DNA from: Streptomyces violaceusniger Tu 4113
Lineage (GTDB): Bacteria > Actinomycetota > Actinomycetes > Streptomycetales > Streptomycetaceae
Direction: 5' to 3'
Assembly: GCF_000147815.2 (NCBI RefSeq)
Contig: NC_015957.1
Span: 248,001-312,000 of the forward strand
DNA: 64,000 nucleotides
Of the stretch, positions 1-10,691 are shown piece after piece. The notes under the pieces are model-generated. The model searched no databases. It worked only from the letters and a program-made list of their open reading frames with translations, and was not told where the DNA came from. Within the stretch, counting starts at the first letter, position 1. The number at the start of each line of letters is the position of its first letter. Position numbers and translations under genes: made by a program.

Positions 1-2258
<2,258 letters not shown>

Positions 2259-2264
<6 letters not shown>

Positions 2265-2340
2265 GTCCCGGCACGTCCCGGCAAGCCCCGGCAATAGGTC
2301 CCGCCGGTCACGTCCCGGCAATAGGTCCCGCCGGTCCTTG
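2259..2340. repeat. Short tandem repeat at the clpB 3' end
   Basis: The string CAATAGGTCCCG occurs at about 2259, 2292 and 2319, embedded in longer similar units (CCCGGCAATAGGTCCCGCCGGTC twice, near-identical). Spacings are 33 and 27 bp. The first copy contains the clpB TAG stop codon, so the repeat has grown out from the gene end. Confidence 0.7.
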
Positions 2341-2432
2341 TTCGGCCGGATCGGGCAATGTACGGCCGGGGTTGCACGGCGGGGGCGGGTGTGAGGGAGG
2401 ATGGCGGTATTCCATACGAAGGGAAATCCACG

Positions 2433-2981
2433 GTGAGCATCGACCCGTCCTCGATTCCGAATTTCGGGGGTCAGCCCGAGCCCGAACCGACGGGTCCGAG
2501 CGGCCCCGTGCTGCCCGACCAGGATCTGGTCAAGCAGCTACTGGAGCAGATGGAGCTGAAGTACGTCGTCGACGAGGAGGGGGACCTCGCCGCGCCGTGG
2601 GAGCAGTTCCGCACCTATTTCATGTTCCGCGGGGAGGAGGAGCAGCAGGTCTTCTCCGTCCGTACGTTCTACGACCGGCCGCATGGCATCGATGAGAAGC
2701 CGCGGCTGCTCGAGGCGCTCGACGACTGGAACCGCCGCACGTTGTGGCCGAAGGTCTATACCCACACCAATGACGACGGCACGGTCCGGTTGATCGGCGA
2801 GGCGCAGATGCTGATCGGCACCGGCGTCAGCCTTGAGCACTTCGTATCCAGCACGGTGAGCTGGGTGCGGGCTTCGATCGAGTTCGACCGCTGGCTGGTC
2901 GAACAGCTTGGTCTGGAGGCCGACATCGAGTCAGACGGCGAGGACAAGCCGGACGACGGCGACGGCGACGGCCAGGCCTGA
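2433..2981 (+). CDS. YbjN domain-containing protein
   Basis: Predicted 182-aa cytoplasmic protein of the YbjN family (fold related to type III secretion chaperones; molecular function unknown in actinobacteria). The GTG at 2433 is preferred over an in-frame ATG 75 nt upstream because GAAGGG lies about 9 nt before it and the upstream 25 residues look non-conserved. The N-terminal ~25 residues are Pro-rich; the conserved core runs from about DQDLVKQLLEQ to VSWVRASIEFDRWL and contains the aromatic strand EQFRTYFMFRGEEE. The C-terminal ~20 residues are an Asp/Glu/Gly tail. It lies 170 nt after clpB on the same strand. Family assignment is by pattern recognition. Confidence 0.85.
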   Translation: MSIDPSSIPNFGGQPEPEPTGPSGPVLPDQDLVKQLLEQMELKYVVDEEGDLAAPWEQFRTYFMFRGEEEQQVFSVRTFYDRPHGIDEKPRLLEALDDWNRRTLWPKVYTHTNDDGTVRLIGEAQMLIGTGVSLEHFVSSTVSWVRASIEFDRWLVEQLGLEADIESDGEDKPDDGDGDGQA

Positions 2982-2986
2982 GCCGG

Positions 2987-3112
2987 AAGCCGTATCGGGC
3001 CGGCCGTATCGAGCCGTACCGAGCCCGCCGCATCGAGCCGTATCGCGGCGGGCCCAGGGCCTGGCGCGCGGTCGGTCCCGGCCGGTCCCGGGCCCGGATC
3101 GCCCGTATCGCG
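2987..3112. repeat. Degenerate CCGTATCG-type repeats between convergent genes
   Basis: Between the YbjN stop and the end of the convergent membrane-protein gene there are about six imperfect copies of GCCGTATCGAGCC or shorter relatives (for example near 2989, 3002, 3027, 3036 and 3106). No clean intrinsic terminator was recognised here. Confidence 0.55.
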
Positions 3113-3113
3113 G

Positions 3114-4388
3114 TCAGGCCGGGCTGTCGGCCATGGTCAGCAGATACGCCCCATAGAGACAGGAGAGCCCGGCCAGCGCGCCGCCCACCAGGACGGCGGT
3201 GCGTGGCCGGGCTCTTGCCATCGCCAGCGCCGCCGGGAACAGCAGCGGGAAGGCGGGCAGCAGAAAGCGCGGCTTGGACGCGAAATAGTGCGAGCCGGTG
3301 AGCGCGATGAACACCAGGACGAGGGTGTAGACGACCAGCGGCAGCGGCGGCGGGCGCAGCGCGAGCCAGACCAGCGAGACCAGCGAGGCGCCGATGACGA
3401 TCAGGGACATGTAGTGCGGCAGCGAGCCGCCCCCCATGATCAGGCCGCGGGCGGAGCGGAAGCCGCTCGCGCCGAGATCGAGAGAGGTGCCCCAGCGGCC
3501 CTGGACATCCAGATAGCCGCGCCAGGTGCCGCGCCGCACTCCCACCCAGCCGGTGTAGCCGAGCCAGCCGAGCGGTGAGAGCGCCGCGCCCGCCCACACC
3601 TGCCAGGACGTACGCCCACGGCGCCGCCAGACCTCGGCGGCCGCGCACGCGCACACCGCCGCCGCGACCGCGATCCCGTTGGGCCGGGTGGCCCCCGCAC
3701 ACAGCGCGAGCGCCCCGGCCCACAGCCAGCGCCGGGTCAGCAGCGCGTACAGCGACCAGGCGGCCAGCGCCGTCAGCAGCGACTCCGTGTACCCCATGGA
3801 CTCCACGACCGCATGTGGCAGCAGCCCCCACAGCACGACCAGCATCAGGGCCACCCGCCGCCCGTACAGCAGCTCCCCGACCGCGTGGATGCCCCAGGCG
3901 GCCAGCCCGGCCGTGACCCAGGCGATCAGCAGCCCCGCCGTCACCGCGCTCAGGGGGACGACGCTGGTGACGGCCCTGATCAGCGCCGGGTAGAGCGGGA
4001 AGAACGCGAGATCGCTGAAGGTCAGGCCGGGGTGGGTGACGGAGGGCCGGCTGGTGCCGTAGCCATGCTGGGCGATGCCCACGTACCAGAGGCTGTCCCA
4101 GTAGTGCCCGAGTTGCGTCCGCGGATGCTTCCCGGTCCGCCAGGCCTCCACCGCCACGCACCCGATCCCGGCGGCCCGCACCGTCGCGTACACCGCCAGC
4201 GCGAGCCACGCCCGCGCCAGCGACGCCCGCACACCCCGCCGGGTGGCCGGTCGACCTGGCGGCTCCGGGGCCCGTGTGGACGCGGCGGTGTCGGTGGACA
4301 CGGAAACCTCCGGTGCGGGCCCTCGACGGACATGCGCCGAGCCCCCAGGAGGGGACGGACCAGGGGGCTCGGCGGACACACCGACCAT
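3114..4388 (-). CDS. Integral membrane mannosyltransferase-like protein (PIG-V/GT-C type)
   Basis: 424-aa polytopic membrane protein. After a ~55-residue Pro-rich, probably cytosolic, N-terminus there are about nine hydrophobic segments. The first extracytoplasmic loop holds HYWDSLWYVGIAQHGYG, which resembles the acidic-aromatic loop of PIG-V and related GT-C glycosyltransferases that use polyprenyl-phosphate sugars; that activity is inferred. The start at 4388 has no strong ribosome binding site, and alternative GTG/ATG starts lie within the next ~100 nt. It converges with the YbjN gene and lies tandem with the aminotransferase downstream of 4490, about 100 nt away. Substrate cannot be told. 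Confidence 0.75.
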   Translation of the reverse strand: MVGVSAEPPGPSPPGGSAHVRRGPAPEVSVSTDTAASTRAPEPPGRPATRRGVRASLARAWLALAVYATVRAAGIGCVAVEAWRTGKHPRTQLGHYWDSLWYVGIAQHGYGTSRPSVTHPGLTFSDLAFFPLYPALIRAVTSVVPLSAVTAGLLIAWVTAGLAAWGIHAVGELLYGRRVALMLVVLWGLLPHAVVESMGYTESLLTALAAWSLYALLTRRWLWAGALALCAGATRPNGIAVAAAVCACAAAEVWRRRGRTSWQVWAGAALSPLGWLGYTGWVGVRRGTWRGYLDVQGRWGTSLDLGASGFRSARGLIMGGGSLPHYMSLIVIGASLVSLVWLALRPPPLPLVVYTLVLVFIALTGSHYFASKPRFLLPAFPLLFPAALAMARARPRTAVLVGGALAGLSCLYGAYLLTMADSPA

Positions 4389-4489
4389 CCGCCAGGCCGC
4401 GGCTGCCCGCGACCTGGCAGGCCCATCCGGGGGAGGCTTCCCGGGCTTACCCGGGTGACGGGCCTACCCGGGTGACCGGAGGCGCCGCG

Positions 4490-5671
4490 TCAGCCGGCGC
4501 CGAGCGTCTTCAGGCGGGCGACGGCGTCCGTAAGGACCTCATCGCGCTTGCAGAAGGCGAAGCGGACGAAGGGGGAGCCCTGGTCCTGGTGGTCGTAGAA
4601 GACCGCGTTCGGGACGGCGACCACGCCGCAGCGCGCGGGGAGGGAGCGGCAGAAGGCGAAGCCGTCGGTCTCGCCGAGGGGCCGGATGTCGGTGGTGATG
4701 AAGTAGGTGCCCGAGGGGCGGAAGACCTGGAAGCCCGCGTCGGTCAGCCCATCGGCCAGCAGATCGCGCTTGGCGCGCAGATCCTCGCGGATGCCGTGGA
4801 AATAGGCGTCGGGGAGGCGCAGCGCCTCGGCGACCGCGTACTGGAAGGGCCCCGCCGAGACATAGGTGAGGTACTGCTTGGCCGAGCGCACCGCCGTGAC
4901 CAGCTCGGGAGCGCCGGTCACCCACCCGACCTTCCACCCCGTGAACGAAAAGGTTTTTCCGCTGCTGCTGATGGTGACGGTCCGCTCGCGCATCCCGGGA
5001 AAGGAGACGAGCGGGGTGTGCGCGGTGCCGAAGACGAGATGCTCGTAGACCTCGTCGGTGACCACCAGCAGATCGCGCTCGACGGCGAGCTCGGCGACCG
5101 CGGCCAGCTCATCGGGGGTGAGCACGGTGCCGGTGGGGTTGTGCGGGGTATTGAGCAGGATGAGCCGGGTGCGATCGGTGACGGCGGCGCGCAGCTCGTC
5201 CAGATCCAGCCGGAAGGTGTCTCCGTCGGGGCGGAGGGTGACCGGGACGCGCACCCCGCCCGCCATGGCGATGCAGGCGGCGTACGAGTCGTAGTACGGC
5301 TCCAGCGCGACCACCTCGTCCCCCGGCTCCACCAGCGCCAGCAGCGACGCCGCGATGGCCTCGGTGGCGCCCGCGGTGACCAGCACCTCCGTGTCGGGGT
5401 CGAAGCCCAGCCCGTACCAGCGCCGCTGATGCTCGGCGACGGCGGTACGCAGCTCGGGCACCCCCGGCCCGGGCGGGTACTGATTACCCCGCCCGTCCCG
5501 CAGCGCCCGGACGGCGGCCTCGCGCACCTCCTCGGGCCCGTCGGTGTCCGGAAAGCCCTGGCCCAGGTTGATGGCGCCGGTGCGCACGGCGAGGGCGGAC
5601 ATCTCGGCGAAGATCGTGGTCCCGAAGGCGGCCAGTCGGCGATTGAGCGGCGGTCGTCCCATGGCGCCCAT
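4490..5671 (-). CDS. Class I/II PLP-dependent aminotransferase
   Basis: 393-aa fold-type I aminotransferase, cytosolic. Visible landmarks: NLGQGFPDTDGP near the N-terminus, VTAGATEAI for cofactor phosphate binding, NTPHNPTGTV (substrate-carboxylate and PLP ring region), TDEVYEHLVF, and SSSGKTFSFTGWKVGW with the Schiff-base Lys. Length and motif set match the aspartate / N-succinyl-diaminopimelate / kynurenine aminotransferase group (Streptomyces orthologs are often called DapC-like). The exact substrate is not decidable. Two Met codons (5671 and 5662) could start translation. The 5' flank contains a 46-bp element that recurs at 7251. Confidence 0.9.
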   Translation of the reverse strand: MGAMGRPPLNRRLAAFGTTIFAEMSALAVRTGAINLGQGFPDTDGPEEVREAAVRALRDGRGNQYPPGPGVPELRTAVAEHQRRWYGLGFDPDTEVLVTAGATEAIAASLLALVEPGDEVVALEPYYDSYAACIAMAGGVRVPVTLRPDGDTFRLDLDELRAAVTDRTRLILLNTPHNPTGTVLTPDELAAVAELAVERDLLVVTDEVYEHLVFGTAHTPLVSFPGMRERTVTISSSGKTFSFTGWKVGWVTGAPELVTAVRSAKQYLTYVSAGPFQYAVAEALRLPDAYFHGIREDLRAKRDLLADGLTDAGFQVFRPSGTYFITTDIRPLGETDGFAFCRSLPARCGVVAVPNAVFYDHQDQGSPFVRFAFCKRDEVLTDAVARLKTLGAG

Positions 5672-5673
5672 AC

Positions 5674-5719
5674 TCCGCCGAACATCCGGACTTCCTCAAC
5701 CTCGCTTTTGCCCGGGTCG
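5674..5719. repeat. Dispersed 46-bp element, copy 1
   Basis: This segment and 7251-7296 align over their full length with about 80% identity, including the exact core GGACTTCCTCAAC and then TCGCTTT. Read on the minus strand both copies carry AGCGA(G/A)GTTGAGGAAGTCC, and both sit just upstream of a minus-strand gene. Function unknown. Confidence 0.65.
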
Positions 5720-5863
5720 CGGCAGCTCACCGACGGACTCGGGCACCTGGCGTCGATCCGGGGTTTTCATCGGCGCGATGGACGGGTATTCGGCCGGGTC
5801 GGAATGTATTGACTGCGATCGATTGCGCGTTTGCCGGAGTCGTGAGGCCCCGCGGGAGGCGAG

Positions 5864-6808
5864 ATGGCCGAGCACATGACACAGCAGGCGGGCGCCTGGC
5901 CGCGGCTTCGGCTGGAGGACTGGGCCGAGGCGCGGGACACGCTGCATATGTGGACCCAGATCGTCGGCAAGATCCGGCTGGATCATGCGCCACCGGCCAA
6001 TCAGTGGTGGCAGGTGACCCTGTATGTCACCCCGCGCGGGCTGAGTACGTCGACGATTCCGTACCGGAGCGGGGCGTTCGATATCGAGTTCGACTTTGTC
6101 GATCAGCGGCTGGGGATTCGGGTCAGTGACGGGAGTCGGCGCGAGCTGACGCTGGAGTCCAAACCGGTGTCCCAGTTCTACTCCGAGATCATGGGTGTGC
6201 TGGGAGACCTGGGCATCCAGACCCGGGTGTACCCCCGCCCGAACGAGGTGCCCGTGTCGATCCCCTTCCCGGAGGATCACCGGCACGCGGCGTACGACCC
6301 ACACGCCACCCGGCTCTTCTGGGGCCAATTGCTGAACGCGCACCGGGTGTTCGGGGAATTCCGGTCCCATTTCGTCGGCAAGGCCAGCCCCGTGCACTTC
6401 TTCTGGGGTGCGATGGACCTGGCCGTCACCCGCTTCTCCGGCCGCACCGCGCCGCCGCATCCCCCCGGAGGTGTGCCGAATCTGCCGGACCGGGTGACAC
6501 AGGAGGCGTACTCCGTCGAGCTGTCCAGCTGCGGCTTCTGGCCCGGCGGCGGCGATGAGGGCGGCTTCTACTCCTATGCCTACCCCGAGCCCGCCGGATT
6601 CGCCGACCAGCCGGTCCAGCCCGCGACGGCCTCGTACCGGCGGGACGTCGGTGAGTTCGTGCTGCCCTACGAAACGGTCGCCACCGCGGCCGATCCGGAC
6701 CGGACGCTGAGCGAATTCCTGCACAGCACATACGAGGCGGCCGCCGAACTGGCCGACTGGGATCGCGCAGTGCTGGAAGCCGACCCGCATCATTGGGAGC
6801 ACCGCTAG
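5864..6808 (+). CDS. DUF5996 family protein
   Basis: 314-aa soluble protein with no signal peptide or membrane segment. Conserved pattern: WPRLRLEDWAEARDTLHMWTQ at the N-terminus, NQWWQVTLYVTPRGL, FDFVDQRL, FWGAMDLAVTRFSGR, and EAYSVELSSCGFWPGGG followed by FYSYAYPEP, all typical of the DUF5996 family. Molecular function is unknown. GGGAGG lies about 10 nt upstream of the ATG at 5864; a second in-frame ATG at 5876 is possible. It is divergent from the aminotransferase. Confidence 0.88.
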   Translation: MAEHMTQQAGAWPRLRLEDWAEARDTLHMWTQIVGKIRLDHAPPANQWWQVTLYVTPRGLSTSTIPYRSGAFDIEFDFVDQRLGIRVSDGSRRELTLESKPVSQFYSEIMGVLGDLGIQTRVYPRPNEVPVSIPFPEDHRHAAYDPHATRLFWGQLLNAHRVFGEFRSHFVGKASPVHFFWGAMDLAVTRFSGRTAPPHPPGGVPNLPDRVTQEAYSVELSSCGFWPGGGDEGGFYSYAYPEPAGFADQPVQPATASYRRDVGEFVLPYETVATAADPDRTLSEFLHSTYEAAAELADWDRAVLEADPHHWEHR

Positions 6809-6829
6809 CGGCGCGTCCTCACGCCGGTG

Positions 6830-7210
6830 TCAGCGCCAGACATTGGCCTGTGCCCGGAAGGTCTCGGGGTCGGTCTCCAGGGGCAGTACGCACATCAAGT
6901 GGCCGCCGGGGACGCGGAGCACCCGGCACTCCTGCCACTGCGCGATCTGCTCGGCGCCCAGGGCGAGCAGGCGCGCGGTTTCCGCCTCGACGTCGTCGGT
7001 CTCGAAGTCCAGGTGGATACGGGGTGCGTCGTCGACCGCCTGGACGGCGGTGACCAGCCCCGGCAGAGCCTCATGGAGCGTGGTGAACTGCGGCTCGGGC
7101 GCGAACGGCTCGGCGGTGACGCCGAGAGCCGCGGACCAGAAGGCGGTCGCCCGGTCGGCCTCGGCTTTGGGCGTGTCGATCAATACGGCGTACACACGGC
7201 TCCTGTGCAT
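6830..7210 (-). CDS. VOC (glyoxalase/bleomycin-resistance fold) family protein
   Basis: 126-aa single-domain protein of the vicinal oxygen chelate superfamily. It has the betaalphabetabetabeta pattern with YAVLIDTPKAEADRATAFWSAALG at the start, a central IHLDFETDDVEAETARLLALGAE and a closing VLRVPGGHLMCVLP. VOC proteins include dioxygenases, isomerases and drug-binding proteins; this short actinobacterial type is usually uncharacterised. The start chosen is the Met that begins MHRSRVYAV; a Met six codons upstream (7228) is possible. Convergent with the DUF5996 gene, 21 nt apart. Confidence 0.85.
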   Translation of the reverse strand: MHRSRVYAVLIDTPKAEADRATAFWSAALGVTAEPFAPEPQFTTLHEALPGLVTAVQAVDDAPRIHLDFETDDVEAETARLLALGAEQIAQWQECRVLRVPGGHLMCVLPLETDPETFRAQANVWR

Positions 7211-7250
7211 GCACGGCAAATTACCCACCTGAGCCGACGGTCAGTCGCGC

Positions 7251-7296
7251 CTCGCCGAACCTCTGGACTTCCTCAACTTCGCTTTCGACCCGGACG
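7251..7296. repeat. Dispersed 46-bp element, copy 2
   Basis: Second copy of the element at 5674-5719, upstream of the VOC gene start and also upstream of the Gly/Cys-rich peptide gene on the other strand. The core GGACTTCCTCAAC is identical. Confidence 0.65.
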
Positions 7297-7367
7297 AGGT
7301 CGGGCAGGGGAGACGACAGGTACGAAGCGGTACCTCGCTACGGGGGATGGGAAGGAGAGTGAGGACC

Positions 7368-7658
7368 ATGGGTCCTGTCGTCATCTTGGTCGTGGTGGCG
7401 TTCACGTTCGCGGCGCTCGCCGCGCTGGGCGCCGGTCGGTCGAAGGGGTACAGCGGGCGGCGCAAGCGGTCCTGGAGCGCGGGGTCCGGCGGGGCGGCCG
7501 GTGGTAGCTGGTGGGCCGGTGGCGACGGCGGTGGTGGCCATCACGGGGGTGGGCACCACGGTGGCGGCGGCTGCGGCGGCGGAAGTGGCTGCGGCGGTGG
7601 TGGTGGAGGCGGCTGCGGTGGTGGTGGTGGCGGCGGTGGCTGCGGAGGGGGCGCCTGA
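7368..7658 (+). CDS. Small membrane-anchored Gly/Cys/His-rich protein
   Basis: 96-aa protein. Residues 2-22 form one hydrophobic segment (PVVILVVVAFTFAALAALGA); a basic stretch (GRRKRSW) follows, and the rest is GGSWWAGGDGGGGHHGGGHH and then five or six GGGCGGG blocks with regularly spaced Cys. The His pairs and Cys spacing suggest metal or redox chemistry, but this is inference. The ATG at 7368 is preferred over 7347 because GGAGAG lies about 9 nt upstream. It starts about 70 nt after the 46-bp element copy 2. A repeat block follows. Confidence 0.7.
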   Translation: MGPVVILVVVAFTFAALAALGAGRSKGYSGRRKRSWSAGSGGAAGGSWWAGGDGGGGHHGGGHHGGGGCGGGSGCGGGGGGGCGGGGGGGGCGGGA

Positions 7659-7670
7659 CCCCCTGGCCAC

Positions 7671-7845
7671 TGCGCGCCCTTACGGCCGCCACGCCGTCCT
7701 TATGGTCGCCATGCCGTGCTGACGGTCGCGCCGTCTTTACGCTCGCCACGCCGTGCTGACGGTCACGCCGCCCTTACGGTCGCCATGCCGTCTTTACGGT
7801 CACGCCGTCCATATGGTCGCCACGCCGTTCTTACGGCCGTGAAGC
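7671..7845. repeat. Alternating 20/17-bp degenerate tandem repeat
   Basis: About nine units resembling CTTACGGTCGCCACGCCGT, some 20 bp long and some 17 bp (missing the GCC triplet). The array starts right after the stop of the Gly/Cys-rich gene and ends at the hairpin at 7850. Confidence 0.75.
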
Positions 7846-7849
7846 AATG

Positions 7850-7889
7850 AGCCCGCGCCCGGCGCGCCAACGTGCGCCGGGCGCGGGCT
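7850..7889 (+). terminator. Intrinsic terminator-like hairpin
   Basis: Perfect 16-bp stem (AGCCCGCGCCCGGCGC with its complement), 8-nt loop, followed by TGTTG. It lies downstream of the Gly/Cys-rich gene and its repeat block. Confidence 0.75.
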
Positions 7890-8101
7890 TGTTGAACACT
7901 TGACCTAGAAGGCGCCCTAGGGGGTGGAAACCCGGCGAAGATGGGTAAAAACGATGTGGCGCCCAGCATTTCATGATTCCGTATACCACCATCGACCTTA
8001 CGGCCCCACGTGGGCACGAGCCGGCGTATGCGCATGCCCCTGGCCCACCGCGGGGCGAGTCGGCCCATCTTTTTTCCATTGCGTGCTTGCGGAGCCGATC
8101 C
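7890..8101. other. Intergenic region upstream of DUF2617 gene
   Basis: Roughly 210 bp with locally lower GC (about 7930-8000). It probably holds the promoter of the DUF2617 gene; no convincing -10/-35 pair or operator was picked out. Confidence 0.4.
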
Positions 8102-8692
8102 ATGCTCACGACCCTCAAGACTGCCTACACCGATACCCGCGCCGCTGACCTCGCCTGGGGCCTGGGACGGGAACCGCTTCCCGCCCTCGCCGTGCTTGAT
8201 CTTCAACTTCATGGTTTCGACGTCCAGTTGAGGCTCCTGGGAGCCTCGCATCAGGTCCTCCTCGAAGGGGAGGGCAGCCGTTGCTCGGAGACCGTGGCCT
8301 GCATGTCCGGCAACAGCACCGCGCTTCCGCTGGGGGTTTCCACGCTCGTCGACGGCCGCGAATACGAATTCGCGGCGCGCGTCGAGGAGTTGTCGCAAGG
8401 GGCCTTCGCCGGGCGCGCGCAGGAGCTGCTCGCGCTGGTGGCCGACCATCCGCACGGGCTGGCCGGTACGTTTCCCGGCAGTCCGAACGCGTTCACGGCG
8501 CTGCTCGCGCAGTGGCACGAGGGCACGGTGGGGTGGCGGACCTGGCATGCCTATCCCCAGGAGGGGCGGTTGGTCACCACCCGCACCTGCGTGGGGGCCC
8601 GGGTGCCGGCCGCGCTCCGGCCGCCGGGTGCGGGCGGGCTCGAGATAGGTGGCCTGCCCGATGGGCGGTCACCTCAAGTGCCGTGTGCCTAA
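8102..8692 (+). CDS. DUF2617 family protein
   Basis: 196-aa soluble protein beginning MLTTLKTAYTDTRAADLAW, the typical DUF2617 N-terminus, with LALQLHGFDVQLRLLGASHQ-like core strands and a C-terminal WRTWHAYPQEGRLVTTRT motif. Function unknown. In streptomycetes the family often lies next to the membrane spermidine-synthase-like gene, as here. An upstream in-frame ATG at 7973 exists, but the segment before 8102 is not family-like. Confidence 0.87.
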   Translation: MLTTLKTAYTDTRAADLAWGLGREPLPALAVLDLQLHGFDVQLRLLGASHQVLLEGEGSRCSETVACMSGNSTALPLGVSTLVDGREYEFAARVEELSQGAFAGRAQELLALVADHPHGLAGTFPGSPNAFTALLAQWHEGTVGWRTWHAYPQEGRLVTTRTCVGARVPAALRPPGAGGLEIGGLPDGRSPQVPCA

Positions 8693-8796
8693 AGGGGGTC
8701 CAGGTGTTCGCGAGGCCATCGATGCCCGATGCGTGAACGGCAATGCACTCGTGTGGGGGACGAGGTGTAAGCGATATGTAACGTAGCGTTCCCTTT

Positions 8797-10407
8797 GTGA
8801 TCGATTCGCCGATGTCTGCCGTCTCGGATGCGCCGTCGTCGCCGGAGTCCGGCCCTCCGGCGCGGCTGCCCGTGAGGGCGGCGCTCGGCCGCTTCCTCGT
8901 TCTCGGCTCCGTCTTCGTCTGTGCCGCCTGCGGCCTCGTCTACGAGCTCGAACTCGTCGCGCTGGCCTCGTACTTGGCGGGTGACTCGGTCACCCAGGCA
9001 TCCGTGGTGCTGTCCGTGATGGTCTTCGCCATGGGCGTCGGCTCGCTGCTGGCCAAGCGGCTGCGCTGCCGGGCCGCCGTCGGCTTCGGCGCGGTCGAGG
9101 CGGTGCTCGCGCTCGTCGGTGGCTGTTCGGCGATGGCGCTGTACGCGTGTTTCGCATGGGGAGGCCACTCGCGCTCCGCGCTTGTCGGCTTCTCGTTCGC
9201 GATCGGTGTGCTCATCGGGGCCGAGGTGCCGCTGCTGATGACCCTCATCCAGCGGGTGCGCCGGCAGGACGCGGGCGGCGCGGTGGCCGATCTGTTCGCG
9301 GCGGACTATGTGGGCGCGCTGGTCGGCGGGCTCGCCTTTCCCTTTCTGCTGCTGCCCGCGTTCGGGGAGCTGACCGGCGCGCTGGTCACCGGCGCGGTCA
9401 ACGCGGTCGCGGGCGGCGCGCTGGTGCTCTGGCTGTTCCGCCGCGATCTGAGCGTACGGGCGCGGTGGACGCTGATCGTCGCCAATGGGCTGGTGCTCGC
9501 CGCGCTGACCGCCGGTGCCGTGCTGACCCCCTCCTTCGAGCGGGCCGCCCGGCAGGCCGTCTACGGACCGGGGGTGCGGGTCGCGCTGCACACCGGCGAG
9601 CAGGAGATCGTGCTGGTGGGCGGCGGAACGAGCGGGCGGCCGCTGGCCCTCTTCGTCAACGGGCGGCTGCGGGTCAGCGGGCGCGACGAGGCCCGCTACC
9701 ACGAGGCGCTGATCCACCCGGCGATGGCCGCCGGACCGCACGGCCGGGTCCTGGTACTGGGCGGGGGCGACGGGCTCGCGGCGCGCGAGGTCCTGCGGTA
9801 CCCGGGGGTCCGTTCGGTGACCGTCGTGGAGCGCGACGCGGAGGTGGCGCGGCTGGCCCGGCGCGATCCGGGCCTGTCCGAGCTCAACGGCGGCGCCTAC
9901 CGCGATCCGCGGGTGCGGGCGGTGACGGCGGACGCCTTCGACTGGCTGCGCCGGTCCATGGCGTACGACGTGGTGGTCTGCGATCTGCCCGCCCGCGAGC
10001 TCACCCCGAGCACCAAGTACTACTCGCAGGAGTTCTACGGCCTGGCCGAGCGGGTGCTGGCGCCCGGCGGGCGGCTGGTGGTCCACGCCGGGCCGCTGCG
10101 GCCCGATCCGCGGGCGTTCTGGACGGTGGACGCGACGATGCGCTCGGTCGGGCTGCGGACCGCGCCCTACGTGATCGACACCCCGCGCCCGGGCCGTGGC
10201 TCCCCGCGCCCCGGCCGTGGTTCCCCGCACGACTGGGGCTTTGTGCTGGCGGCGCGCTCCCCGGTGGGGCTGCGGCTGGCCTCGCACGATCCGCGGCCGC
10301 GCTCGCTGACGGAGGAGGGGCTGCGGGCGGCCCGCCGCAGGGCCGAGCGGCATCGGGAGGCGGGGCTGCCTCCCTCCACCTTGATGCATCCGCGGTATGG
10401 GGAGTGA
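8797..10407 (+). CDS. Membrane-anchored spermidine-synthase-like protein
   Basis: 536-aa protein with about seven hydrophobic segments in residues 30-245 and a C-terminal Rossmann methyltransferase-like spermidine synthase domain (about 265-500). The latter shows [15 protein letters not shown] (nucleotide binding), [10 protein letters not shown] (acidic residue after strand 2) and [15 protein letters not shown]. Typical SpeE transfers aminopropyl from decarboxylated SAM to putrescine; in the membrane-fused family the substrate is unsettled. The short loop has a duplicated PRPGRGS from a 21-bp tandem repeat (10183-10224). No clear Shine-Dalgarno precedes the GTG at 8797, so a leaderless message or the ATG at 8812 is possible. 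Confidence 0.85.
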   Translation: MIDSPMSAVSDAPSSPESGPPARLPVRAALGRFLVLGSVFVCAACGLVYELELVALASYLAGDSVTQASVVLSVMVFAMGVGSLLAKRLRCRAAVGFGAVEAVLALVGGCSAMALYACFAWGGHSRSALVGFSFAIGVLIGAEVPLLMTLIQRVRRQDAGGAVADLFAADYVGALVGGLAFPFLLLPAFGELTGALVTGAVNAVAGGALVLWLFRRDLSVRARWTLIVANGLVLAALTAGAVLTPSFERAARQAVYGPGVRVALHTGEQEIVLVGGGTSGRPLALFVNGRLRVSGRDEARYHEALIHPAMAAGPHGRVLVLGGGDGLAAREVLRYPGVRSVTVVERDAEVARLARRDPGLSELNGGAYRDPRVRAVTADAFDWLRRSMAYDVVVCDLPARELTPSTKYYSQEFYGLAERVLAPGGRLVVHAGPLRPDPRAFWTVDATMRSVGLRTAPYVIDTPRPGRGSPRPGRGSPHDWGFVLAARSPVGLRLASHDPRPRSLTEEGLRAARRRAERHREAGLPPSTLMHPRYGE

Positions 10408-10419
10408 GGCGTCTTGGCA

Positions 10420-10447
10420 GGGCACACCTCGCGTTTGTGGTGTGCCC
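10420..10447 (+). terminator. Terminator-like hairpin after spermidine-synthase-like gene
   Basis: GGGCACACC and its perfect complement around a 10-nt loop, 13 nt after the stop codon; no U-tract. Confidence 0.5.
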
Positions 10448-10691
10448 CTGCACCCCTCTCCGGGGGCGCTGAGCCTCCGGGGGCTGGGCGCGAGTGCTCG
10501 CCCGCACGCCGGGGGCGTGCGTCGTCGGCGCGTGCCTGTCGGGGTGCGCGCCGCCGGCCGCGGCAGGCCCCCGCAGGGGGCAAGGCTGCAGGGCCAAGGC
10601 CGCCGTGGCCCGGCCGTGGGCGGCGCGCCCGGTGCGGAAAGTTGACCGGGAACGGGTCTCAGGTAACGAGCGATGGGTAGTGTCTTGAGCT

